Assembly: GCF_000717645.1 (NCBI RefSeq) | Contig: NZ_JNZZ01000006.1 | Location: forward strand, 62,001-126,000 | Direction of reading: 5' to 3' | DNA: 64,000 nt | DNA from: Streptomyces californicus | Lineage (GTDB): Bacteria > Actinomycetota > Actinomycetes > Streptomycetales > Streptomycetaceae | Shown: piece by piece, positions 56,081 to 63,193 of the stretch | Layout of the letters: each line of letters begins with the position of its first letter | Numbering within the stretch: position 1 is the stretch's first letter | Notes under the pieces: model-generated | Seen by the model: only the letters and a program-made list of their open reading frames with translations | What the model was told of the DNA's origin: nothing | Databases searched by the model: none | Translations under genes and position numbers: made by a program

Positions 56081-56205
56081 CGTCGTACTCCGCGGCCGGA
56101 ACGGACCGTCGTGCTCCGCGGCCGGAACGGACCCTCGCACTCCTCGGCCGGGACGGACCGTCGTACTCCGCGGCCGCAGCGGGCCCTCGTACGCCGCGCT
56201 CGCCC
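56081..56205. repeat. 26-bp tandem repeat, 4.8 copies, between regulator and exporter
   Basis: Units start at 56081, 56107, 56133, 56159 and 56185 (partial): CGTCGTACTCCGCGGCCGG plus AACGGAC, with few changes. The array ends 3 bp from the response-regulator stop codon and occupies the leader side of the exporter gene. Confidence 0.93.
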
Positions 56206-56207
56206 GG

Positions 56208-56993
56208 TCAGTCGGCCCGGGGGCGCACCAGGCCCGACTCGTAGGCGACGACCACCAGCTGGGCCCGGTCCCGGGCACCCAGTTTCGCCATCGCGCGGTT
56301 CACATGGGTCTTGACGGTGAGCGGGCTGACCGCGAGCCGCTCGCCGATCCGGTCGTTGGAGAGGCCCCCCGCGACCAGGACCAGCACCTCGCGTTCGCGG
56401 CCGGTGAGCGCCGCCAGCCGTTCGGCGTACTCCGTGGCGCCCGGCCCCTCCCCCGCGTCGCCGCCGCCCTGGGCCAGGAACGTGGCGATGAGCCCCTTGG
56501 TCGCCGCCGGGGAGAGCAGCGCCTCGCCGGCCGCGGCGATCCGGATCGCGTTGAGCAGTTCCTCCGGCTCCGCGCCCTTGCCGAGGAAGCCGGACGCCCC
56601 GGCGCGCAACGACTGGACCACGTACTCGTCGACCTCGAACGTGGTGAGCATGACCACCCGCACCGCGGACAGCTCCGGGTCGGCGCTGATCATGCGGGTG
56701 GCGGCCAGCCCGTCGGTGCCCGGCATCCGGATGTCCATGAGCACCACGTCGGCGCGCTCGGCCCGGGCCAGTTCGACGGCCCGGGCCCCGTCGGCGGCCT
56801 CGCCGACCACCACCATGTCCGGCTCGGAGTCCACCAGCACCCGGAACGCGCTGCGCAGGAGGGCCTGGTCGTCGGCGAGCAGCACCCGGATCGGCGCCCC
56901 GCGGTCCTCGGTCACCTGCGCCGCCGCGGGCTTCGGCACCGCTGCCGGCCTCGGCGCCTCGGCCGGTATCGGCATGGGTGTCGGCTGGGTCAT
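56208..56993 (-). CDS. LuxR-family response regulator
   Basis: 261 aa. A Pro/Ala-rich head (1-33), receiver (35-155) with LLADDQALLRS, Asp in VVLMDIRMPGTDG and FLGKGAEP, then a LuxR helix-turn-helix (190-250; LTGREREVLVLVAGGLSND, PLTVKTHVNRAMAKL). The ATG overlaps the kinase stop as ATGA. Transcribed toward the RND gene, which it probably controls. Confidence 0.93.
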   Translation of the reverse strand: MTQPTPMPIPAEAPRPAAVPKPAAAQVTEDRGAPIRVLLADDQALLRSAFRVLVDSEPDMVVVGEAADGARAVELARAERADVVLMDIRMPGTDGLAATRMISADPELSAVRVVMLTTFEVDEYVVQSLRAGASGFLGKGAEPEELLNAIRIAAAGEALLSPAATKGLIATFLAQGGGDAGEGPGATEYAERLAALTGREREVLVLVAGGLSNDRIGERLAVSPLTVKTHVNRAMAKLGARDRAQLVVVAYESGLVRPRAD

Positions 56994-58363
56994 CGGCGGA
57001 TCCCCGTCCCGCCCGCCGTTCCCGGCCGCTCCGGTTCTCCCGTGCGGGCTTCGACGGGAAGGATCGCATGGACGCGGAAACCGCCGCCGTACCGAGGCCC
57101 CGCGGTGAGGGCCCCGCCGAGGGCGGTGACGCGTTCGCGCATGCCGACCAGGCCGTGGCCGCCGCTCTCCGGCTCCTCGCCGTACACCCCGGCGCCCGCG
57201 CCCGCGTGCGCGTCGCCGCCGGGCGCCGCCCGGGGGCGCGGCGCGATGCCTCCGGTGCCGTCGCCGCCGACCGGCCCGGTCCCGGGGCGGCGCCCGGCGC
57301 TCCCCCGGCCGTTGTCGAGGACGGTGACCTCCACGGTGGCTCCCACCCGTACGACGCTCACCTCGGCCCTCACCGCGGCCCCGGCGTGCTTGCGGACATT
57401 GGTCAGGGCCTCCTGGATGACCCGGTACGCGGCGAGGTCGACGGCGGCGGGCAGCCGGTCACGGTCGGCGCAGGCCACCTCGACGGGGAGCCCCGCGTTG
57501 CGGAAGGTGTCGACCAGCTCGCCGAGGACGGCGAGGCCGGGTGCGGGTTCGGTGGGCGCCTCGGGGTCGCCCTGCTGGCGCAGGAGGCCCACGGTGACCC
57601 TCAGCTCGCTGAGCGCGGAGCGGCTGGCGTCGCGTACGTGGGCGAGCGCCTCCTTGGCCTGGTCGGGACGCTTGTCCATGACGTGGGCGGCGACCCCGGC
57701 CTGCACGTTGACCAGGGCGATGTGGTGGGCGACGACGTCGTGGAGGTCCCGGGCGATCCGCAGCCGCTCCTCGGCGACCCGGCGGCGGGCCTCCTCCTCC
57801 CGGGTGCGCTCGGCCCGCTCGGCGCGTTCCCGGATGGCGTCGACGAACGCGCGCCTGCTGCGTACGGCGTCCCCGGCGGCTCCGGCGAGCCCGGTCCAGG
57901 CGAAGACGGCGAAGTTCTCCTGGCTGTACCAGGGGGTCGAGCCGAAGAGCATCGCGGTGGCCGTGACCGCCACCGTGGTCAGCAGGCCGACCCGCCAGGT
58001 GGTGGGGCGGTCGGTGCGCGAGGCGACGGTGTAGAGGGCGATGACCGTGCCCATGACGACCGGGGCGGGCGGCTCCATCAGCACGTACTCGACGACCGAG
58101 AGCGCTCCGGTGACGGCGAGGACCTGCATCGGCCGCCGTCGCCGCAGGACCAGGGCGGCGGCGGAGAGGGTCATCAGGAGCACGCTGAACAACTCGGGGG
58201 TGCGCGCCCCGAAGGCGGGGGGCCCGTGACCGTCGCCCGGGGCGGTGAACGAACCGCAGATCATCGCCGCGAGGGTGCCGAACGCCAGCGCCGCGTCGAA
58301 CGCGAGGGGGTGGCCCCGGAGCCAGCGGCGGGCGCGCGCGAAGCCGGACGAGAGGGTGGTCAC
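56990..58363 (-). CDS. Sensor histidine kinase (HisKA_3, NarL-type)
   Basis: 457 aa. Four hydrophobic helices in the first ~165 residues, a coiled-coil linker (AERAERTREEEARRRVAEER), phosphoacceptor His in RIARDLHDVVAHHIALVNVQ, and HATPase with EALTNVRKHAGA and LDNGRGSAGRR. A Gly/Pro-rich insert of about 45 residues splits the ATPase domain before GLVGMRERV. GTG at 58363. ATGA overlap with the regulator. Confidence 0.92.
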   Translation of the reverse strand: MTTLSSGFARARRWLRGHPLAFDAALAFGTLAAMICGSFTAPGDGHGPPAFGARTPELFSVLLMTLSAAALVLRRRRPMQVLAVTGALSVVEYVLMEPPAPVVMGTVIALYTVASRTDRPTTWRVGLLTTVAVTATAMLFGSTPWYSQENFAVFAWTGLAGAAGDAVRSRRAFVDAIRERAERAERTREEEARRRVAEERLRIARDLHDVVAHHIALVNVQAGVAAHVMDKRPDQAKEALAHVRDASRSALSELRVTVGLLRQQGDPEAPTEPAPGLAVLGELVDTFRNAGLPVEVACADRDRLPAAVDLAAYRVIQEALTNVRKHAGAAVRAEVSVVRVGATVEVTVLDNGRGSAGRRPGTGPVGGDGTGGIAPRPRAAPGGDAHAGAGAGVYGEEPESGGHGLVGMRERVTALGGALTAGPRYGGGFRVHAILPVEARTGEPERPGTAGGTGIRR

Positions 58364-58450
58364 GACGAGCTACGGTACGCGGCCGCCCCTGGGAGCCGTA
58401 CGCCTTCCCGGGAAGCGGACGTGCACCGGTTCACGGGAGGCGTACGGACC

Positions 58451-58566
58451 GGAGGGAAGGCCCGGGGCGCCGCTGAGAGCGGGAGGAAGACCCGGGGCGC
58501 AGAGGGGAGCGGGAGGAAGACCCGGGGCTGGGCTTAGGCGAGAGCGGGAGGAAGCCGGGAGAGGGC
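58451..58566. repeat. 30-bp tandem repeat upstream of the kinase gene
   Basis: Units start at 58451, 58481, 58511 and 58546 with GGGAGGAAGACCCGGGGC; the first two are exactly 30 bp, the third 35 bp. The 356-bp gap (58364-58719) holds this array and a terminator and no convincing ORF. Confidence 0.88.
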
Positions 58567-58637
58567 TCCGGCAGAGGCCGGGCGGAAAGGCCGGAGAGGG
58601 CGCCTGGGAAGCCGGGAGCGGGGCCGTGAACGCGCCG

Positions 58638-58671
58638 CTGCCCCGCGTCCGGCGGACCGGGCGCGGGGCAG
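58638..58671 (-). terminator. Terminator of the pspA-pspAA operon
   Basis: 58638-58652 pairs with 58657-58671 (15 bp with one wobble, 4-base loop), 49 bp after the PspAA stop on the minus strand. Confidence 0.85.
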
Positions 58672-58719
58672 GGCTGGTGCTGCGGGGAGTGTCGGCGCGG
58701 CGGGCCGGGGCCCGTCGGC

Positions 58720-58998
58720 TCAGTTGGGGATGAGCCCGTCGTCGCTGAGCATGGCGCGCACCTCTTCGAGGGAGGCGTCGGGCGCCGGCAGGATCAGCTC
58801 GGACGGCTCCAGGGAGTCGTCCGGGAGCGGGCTGCCGAGCTCGCGCACCTTGTCCAGGAGCGCGTGGAGGGTGGTGCGGAAGCCGGGTCCGTCACCGCTC
58901 TCCATCTCCTTGAGCAGGACGTCGTCGAGCTCGTTCAGCTCGACGAAGTGGTCGTCGGCCAGCTCGACCTGGCCCTCCCCCATGATCCGTACGATCAT
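58720..58998 (-). CDS. PspA-associated protein PspAA
   Basis: 92 aa. MIVRIMGEGQVELADDHFVELNELDD (read as two pieces around residue 12) and LSDDGLIPN at the end match the small PspAA domain regularly encoded beside actinobacterial PspA. ATG at 58998 with GAGGG 8 bases upstream. It lies 10 bp after pspA and is surely co-transcribed. Probably a partner in envelope-stress response. Confidence 0.88.
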   Translation of the reverse strand: MIVRIMGEGQVELADDHFVELNELDDVLLKEMESGDGPGFRTTLHALLDKVRELGSPLPDDSLEPSELILPAPDASLEEVRAMLSDDGLIPN

Positions 58999-59008
58999 GA
59001 CGCTGCCC

Positions 59009-59806
59009 TCACTGCTTGTCGAACTTGTGCGGGGACGACTGCTGCGACTGCTGCGCACCGCCCTGGGCGCCGCCCTCGATGGCCTGCTGCGAGGACGAGG
59101 AGCCGCCGGCCAGCTCGGCCTTCATGCGCTGGAGCTCCAGCTCCACGTCGCTGCCGCCGGAGATCCGGTCCAGCTCGGCGGCGATGTCGTCCTTCGCCGT
59201 GCCGGTCGGGTCGTCCAGGGCTCCGGAGGCGAGCAGCTCGTCGATGGCGCCGGCCCGCGCCTGGAGCTGCTGCGTCTTGTCCTCGGCCCGCTGGATCGCG
59301 AGGCCGACGTCGCCCATCTCCTCGGAGATGCCGGAGAACGCCTCGCCGATCCGGGTCTGGGCCTGGGCCGCCGTGTAGGTGGCCTTGATGGTCTCCTTCT
59401 TCGTGCGGAAGGCGTCGACCTTGGCCTGGAGGCGCTGCGCCGCGAGGGTGAGCTTCTCCTCCTCGCCCTGGAGCGTGCTGTGCTGCGTCTCCAGGTCGGT
59501 GACCTGCTGCTGGAGCGCCGCGCGCCGCGACAGCGCCTCGCGGGCCAGGCCCTCGCGGCCCAGCGCCAGCGCCTTGCGGCCCTGGTCCTCCAGCTTGGAC
59601 GACTGGCCCTGCAACTGGTTCAGCTGCAGCTCCAAGCGCTTGCGGGACGTCGCCACGTCGGCGACGCCGCGGCGCACCTTCTGCAGCAGCTCCAGCTGCT
59701 TCTGGTACGAGTAGTCGAGGGTCTCGCGCGGGTCCTCGGCCCGGTCAAGGGCCTTGTTCGCCTTCGCGCGGAAGATCATCCCCATACGCTTCATGACACC
59801 GCTCAT
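59009..59806 (-). CDS. pspA: PspA/IM30 family envelope-stress protein
   Basis: 265 aa, almost wholly coiled coil (about 25-220): membrane-binding helix MKRMGMIFRAKANKALDRAE, then long Gln/Glu/Leu helices, and a Gln/Ser/Gly-rich tail. ESCRT-III-like proteins that form rods on damaged membranes. The ATG at 59806 is natural. In Streptomyces PspA supports survival under membrane stress. Confidence 0.95.
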   Translation of the reverse strand: MSGVMKRMGMIFRAKANKALDRAEDPRETLDYSYQKQLELLQKVRRGVADVATSRKRLELQLNQLQGQSSKLEDQGRKALALGREGLAREALSRRAALQQQVTDLETQHSTLQGEEEKLTLAAQRLQAKVDAFRTKKETIKATYTAAQAQTRIGEAFSGISEEMGDVGLAIQRAEDKTQQLQARAGAIDELLASGALDDPTGTAKDDIAAELDRISGGSDVELELQRMKAELAGGSSSSQQAIEGGAQGGAQQSQQSSPHKFDKQ

Positions 59807-60107
59807 GGGCTTCGCGCGCCCCCTTCTGACGGACTGAGCTCCAGCACTCCCGATAGACCCACAGTACGGGCCCTCCCTCTATTACCGCACTGTTCGGGGA
59901 CGGATGTGCTCCTCCGCAAGGACGAGTACGCGGCGGTAACGCTCACGCCCAGGGTGTAGGTGAGGCCCCGGAACACCCGGTGGCCGGTTCCGGAACAGGG
60001 GGTTGACACCCGTATCTCCCGGTCGGGGCCGCTATCGGGCCCGGCCGGAGCGCTCTCCGTTGCCGGATCGTTTTCGCCCGGGTCCCCGGGCCCGCGCCCC
60101 GACCCCG
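59807..60107. other. Divergent intergenic region, about 300 bp
   Basis: Contains the pspA promoter region (minus) and sequence before the DUF3043 gene. A TTGACA hexamer at 60003-60008 has no matching -10 at 16-19 bp. No ORF, operator or repeat could be supported. Confidence 0.4.
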
Positions 60108-60113
60108 TACCCT
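60108..60113 (+). promoter_or_regulatory. TACCCT -10 element for a leaderless transcript
   Basis: TACCCT ends 8 bases before the GTG at 60122, and the intervening TGGGTTTT has no ribosome site. Confidence 0.4.
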
Positions 60114-60121
60114 TGGGTTTT

Positions 60122-60712
60122 GTGTTCCGTAGCCGTGCCAATACCGAGAAGGCCCCCACCGACAAGGTGACGGCGGACCTCTCCAAGCAGCCCCGCGACC
60201 CGCAGGCTCCCAAGGGTCGCCCCACCCCCAAGCGCAGCGAGGCCCAGTCGCAGCGCCGCCGTGCCGCGCCGGCGGACCGCAAGGCGGCCATGAAGCGCCA
60301 GCGTGAAGCGCGCCGGGCCGACCTGGCCCGCCAGCGCGAGGCGCTCGCGTCGGGCGACGAGCGGTTCCTGCCGGTCCGCGACAAGGGCCCGGTGCGGCGC
60401 TTCGTCCGCGACTACGTGGACTCGCGCTTCTGCGTCGCGGAGTGGTTCCTGCCGCTCGCCGTGATCATCCTGGTCCTCAGCGTGATCCAGGTGCCGAACA
60501 TGCAGGCCATCGTGATGATGCTCTGGCTCGGCGTGATCGTCCTGATCATCATCGACTCGATCGGTCTCGGGCTCCGCCTCAAGAAGCAGCTCCGCGAGCG
60601 CTTCCCGGACACGCCGAAGCGCGGCGCCGTGGCGTACGGCCTGATGCGCACGCTCCAGATGCGCCGACTGCGGCTGCCGAAGCCGCAGGTCAAGCGCGGA
60701 GAGCGGCCCTGA
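60122..60712 (+). CDS. DUF3043 small membrane protein
   Basis: 196 aa. Basic N-terminal half (VFRSRANTEKAP...KRQREARRADLARQRE), FVRDYVDSRFCVAEWFLPLAV, then two membrane helices (about 110-130 and 135-155) and a basic tail. The family is confined to actinobacteria and has no known role. GTG at 60122 is chosen since relatives begin MFRRR; probably leaderless. Its TGA overlaps the start of the methyltransferase. Confidence 0.88.
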   Translation: MFRSRANTEKAPTDKVTADLSKQPRDPQAPKGRPTPKRSEAQSQRRRAAPADRKAAMKRQREARRADLARQREALASGDERFLPVRDKGPVRRFVRDYVDSRFCVAEWFLPLAVIILVLSVIQVPNMQAIVMMLWLGVIVLIIIDSIGLGLRLKKQLRERFPDTPKRGAVAYGLMRTLQMRRLRLPKPQVKRGERP

Positions 60713-61503
60713 GCACGGACACCTCCGGCTTCACCGGGGCCTCCTCGGCGTGGCTGGCGGGTCTCGGCGGCGTACGCAACACGGTCCGCCAGGAACTGGT
60801 GGCCCGGCAGCTCGACGAGCAGATAGCCGGGCGCTTCCCCGTCGGGCAGCGGCTGCGCGTCCTGGACGTCGGCATGGGCCAGGGCACCCAGGCGCTGCGG
60901 CTCGCCCGGGCCGGTCACTCGGTGACCGGCCTGGAGTCGGACGCCTCGATGCTGGCGGCCGCCCGGGAGTCCCTGGCGACCGAGCCGGAGGGCATCCGCG
61001 AACGGGTCCGGCTCATCGAGGGCGACGGCCGCGAGACCGGGGTGCACTTCCTGCCCGGCAGCTTCGACGTGGTGCTCTGCCACGGTGTCCTGATGTACGT
61101 CGAGGAGCCCGACCCGATGCTGGCCGGGCTCGCCCGGATGCTGGCCCCCGGCGGGCTGCTCTCCCTCCTCGTGCGGAACGCGGACGCGCTCGCGATGCGT
61201 CCGGGGCTCGCCGGTGACTTCGGCGGGGCGCTGGCCGCCTTCGACACCGCCACGTACACCAACCGCCTGGGCCTGAGCGTGCGGGCGGACCGGCTCGACA
61301 CCCTGCGGGGCACACTCGCCGGGATCGCCGCCCCCCTGCACGCCTGGTACGGGGTCCGCGTCTTCACGGACAACGTGGACAACGACGTGGAGCTGCCGGC
61401 CGACGAGATGGAGCGGGTGCTGGCCCTGGAGGACCGGGCCGGGCGCACCGATCCGTACCGGGGTGTGGCGGCGCTGCTCCACCTGTGCGGCGTGCGCGGC
61501 TGA
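60709..61503 (+). CDS. SAM-dependent methyltransferase, CmoM/SmtA-like, apparent CTG start
   Basis: 264 aa class I methyltransferase. Motif I VLDVGMGQGTQALRLA near residue 53, GLESDASML, DVVLCHGVLMYVEEPDPML and MLAPGGLLSLL. LSLLVRNADALAM and GVRVFTDN resemble E. coli CmoM, which methylates cmo5U in tRNA. The codon where a start is expected is CTG, giving a CTGA overlap with the previous stop and GGAG 7 bases upstream; no ATG/GTG/TTG nearby gives a full motif set. In vivo substrate unknown. Confidence 0.87.
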   Translation: MSTDTSGFTGASSAWLAGLGGVRNTVRQELVARQLDEQIAGRFPVGQRLRVLDVGMGQGTQALRLARAGHSVTGLESDASMLAAARESLATEPEGIRERVRLIEGDGRETGVHFLPGSFDVVLCHGVLMYVEEPDPMLAGLARMLAPGGLLSLLVRNADALAMRPGLAGDFGGALAAFDTATYTNRLGLSVRADRLDTLRGTLAGIAAPLHAWYGVRVFTDNVDNDVELPADEMERVLALEDRAGRTDPYRGVAALLHLCGVRG

Positions 61504-61661
61504 CGTACCGGCACCGGCCCGGCAGGCGTACGCGGCTGACGTACCGGGCGGGGCCGGTCCCGGTCCGGTCCGGCCCGTACCGTGCCGCATGCGGGTGGTC
61601 GGCGAGCCCGTTCGGCCCATCAGCGCGGGCACCCGGACGGGTCCGGCCACAGACTCCGGAT

Positions 61662-62750
61662 ATGGACGCCTCCCCCTCCCGCAGCCGGGCGCACAGGCTG
61701 CTGTTCCCCCTGTCCGCGGCCGTCTGCGCCATCGCCCTGGCGGGCGGCTGCTCGGCGACGGGACCGGCCGCGCCGGCGCCCGAGGCGAGCGTGTCGGGCA
61801 CGGCGCAGGGCGCGGTGAAGCGCGCACCCGACGATCTGCAGACCGCCTACCAGGACGTCATCAACGACGTCCTGCCGTCGGTGGTGCAGATCGACGCCTC
61901 GGAGGGGCTCGGCTCCGGGGTCGTCTACGACGACCGGGGGCACATCGTCACCAACGCCCATGTGGTCGGCGACGAGAAGAAGTTCAAGGTCAGCGTCGCC
62001 ACCGGGGAGGCGGTGCTGAGCGCCTCGCTGGTCTCCTCCTACCCAGAGCAGGACCTGGCGGTGATCAAGCTCGACGACGTGCCGGACGGGCTGAAGCCGG
62101 CGAAATTCGGCGACGCGGAGAAGGTCGAGGTCGGGCAGATCGTGCTGGCGATGGGCTCGCCGCTGGGCCTGTCCAGCAGCGTCACCCAGGGCATCGTCTC
62201 CGCCCTCGGCCGGACCGTGAGCGAGAGCAGGTCGGGCGGCGGCACCGGGGCGACCATCGCCAACATGGTGCAGACGTCGGCGGCGATCAACCCGGGCAAC
62301 AGCGGCGGCGCGCTGGTCGACCTGGAGAGCCGGGTGATCGGCATCCCCACCCTCGCGGCGACCGACCCGCAGCTCGGCGACAGCGCGGCGCCGGGCATCG
62401 GCTTCGCGATCCCGGTGTCGATGGTGAAGACGGTCGCGGACCAGATCATCAAGAACGGCAAGGTCACCGACTCGGGGCGGGCCGCGCTCAACATCACCGG
62501 CCGGACCGTCGTGGACGACGACTACCGTCCCGCCGGGGTGGCGCTGGTCAGCGTCGAGCGGGGCGGGGCCGCGGCGGACGCGGGGCTGCGGCCCGGGGAC
62601 ACCATCACGAAGATCGGGAGCACCGAGGTCACCACGATCACCTCGCTCTCCGAGGCCCTCGCCAACGACAAGCCGGGCCGGAAGGTGACCGTGACGTACA
62701 CACGCGACGGCGACAGCCGCACGGCGGAGGTCACGCTCGGAGAGATCTGA
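61662..62750 (+). CDS. HtrA/DegP-like secreted serine protease with PDZ domain
   Basis: 362 aa. Signal segment ending ALAGGC (lipoprotein-like), trypsin-like domain with His100 in TNAHVVG, Asp131 in EQDLAVIKL and Ser214 in INPGNSGGAL, then a C-terminal PDZ domain (about 270-360; VALVSVERGGAAADAGLRPGD). Degrades or refolds damaged exported proteins outside the membrane. ATG at 61662; ribosome site weak. It is terminated by a strong hairpin. Confidence 0.93.
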   Translation: MDASPSRSRAHRLLFPLSAAVCAIALAGGCSATGPAAPAPEASVSGTAQGAVKRAPDDLQTAYQDVINDVLPSVVQIDASEGLGSGVVYDDRGHIVTNAHVVGDEKKFKVSVATGEAVLSASLVSSYPEQDLAVIKLDDVPDGLKPAKFGDAEKVEVGQIVLAMGSPLGLSSSVTQGIVSALGRTVSESRSGGGTGATIANMVQTSAAINPGNSGGALVDLESRVIGIPTLAATDPQLGDSAAPGIGFAIPVSMVKTVADQIIKNGKVTDSGRAALNITGRTVVDDDYRPAGVALVSVERGGAAADAGLRPGDTITKIGSTEVTTITSLSEALANDKPGRKVTVTYTRDGDSRTAEVTLGEI

Positions 62751-62808
62751 GCGCCGGGGCCTGACGCCCCTGGGCCGGTGAGAGAAGCGTCGGCCGGTGA
62801 GAGACGCG

Positions 62809-62839
62809 AAGGGCGGTACGGGTGACCCGTACCGCCCTT
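62809..62839. terminator. 14-bp terminator after the HtrA-like gene
   Basis: AAGGGCGGTACGGG (62809-62822) pairs perfectly with 62826-62839 around a TGA loop. A direct repeat GGCCGGTGAGAGA (two copies, about 62773-62804) precedes it. Confidence 0.88.
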
Positions 62840-62905
62840 TCCGCCGGGCGTGCACCGCCCTCGTACCCCCGGCCCCGGCGCGTCCCGCTCCGCCGCGGCC
62901 CGGCG

Positions 62906-63115
62906 TCAGGCGCCGTCGGCCTGCAGGCTCATCGGGCCGTAGATCTTGGTCGTGTCCTCGAAGAGCGTCACCTGTGCGGCGCCGCCCTCCAGGAGCTCCT
63001 TCCAGTACTCACCGATCCAGGACTCCGCGTCGCCCTGGGTGGTGAACTCCTCCGGCTGCAGCGCCGGCTCCGTCTCCGTACCGTCGGACTTCTCGAACCG
63101 CCACGTCCACGCCAT
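62906..63115 (-). CDS. Small conserved hypothetical protein (69 aa)
   Basis: 69 aa: MAWTWRFEKSDGTE at the start, FTTQGDAESWIGEYWKELL in the middle and TLFEDTTKIYGPMSL at the end. Acidic with many aromatic residues, soluble, no known domain. ATG at 63115 with a perfect AGGAGG 5 bases upstream. Similar small proteins are common in streptomycetes. Convergent with the HtrA-like gene. Confidence 0.82.
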   Translation of the reverse strand: MAWTWRFEKSDGTETEPALQPEEFTTQGDAESWIGEYWKELLEGGAAQVTLFEDTTKIYGPMSLQADGA

Positions 63116-63193
63116 GTCAGCCTCCTGGGTCACGTTGCTGTGCGAAGCGTAGCCGGACGCGCACCTCGCGCGGGGACACGGGAGGATCAAGGT

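Noticed and set aside
56081-56205. Possible CRISPR array
   Set aside because: Repeats are contiguous without spacers and no cas genes are near; it is a simple tandem repeat.
55918-57069. Upstream extension of the RND frame to about 1435 codons
   Set aside because: The extension runs through the 26-bp repeats and the response-regulator gene; the RND family starts at MSWLSRF at 55917.
60003-60008. TTGACA as a -35 promoter element
   Set aside because: No TANNNT at 16-19 bp spacing; likely chance.
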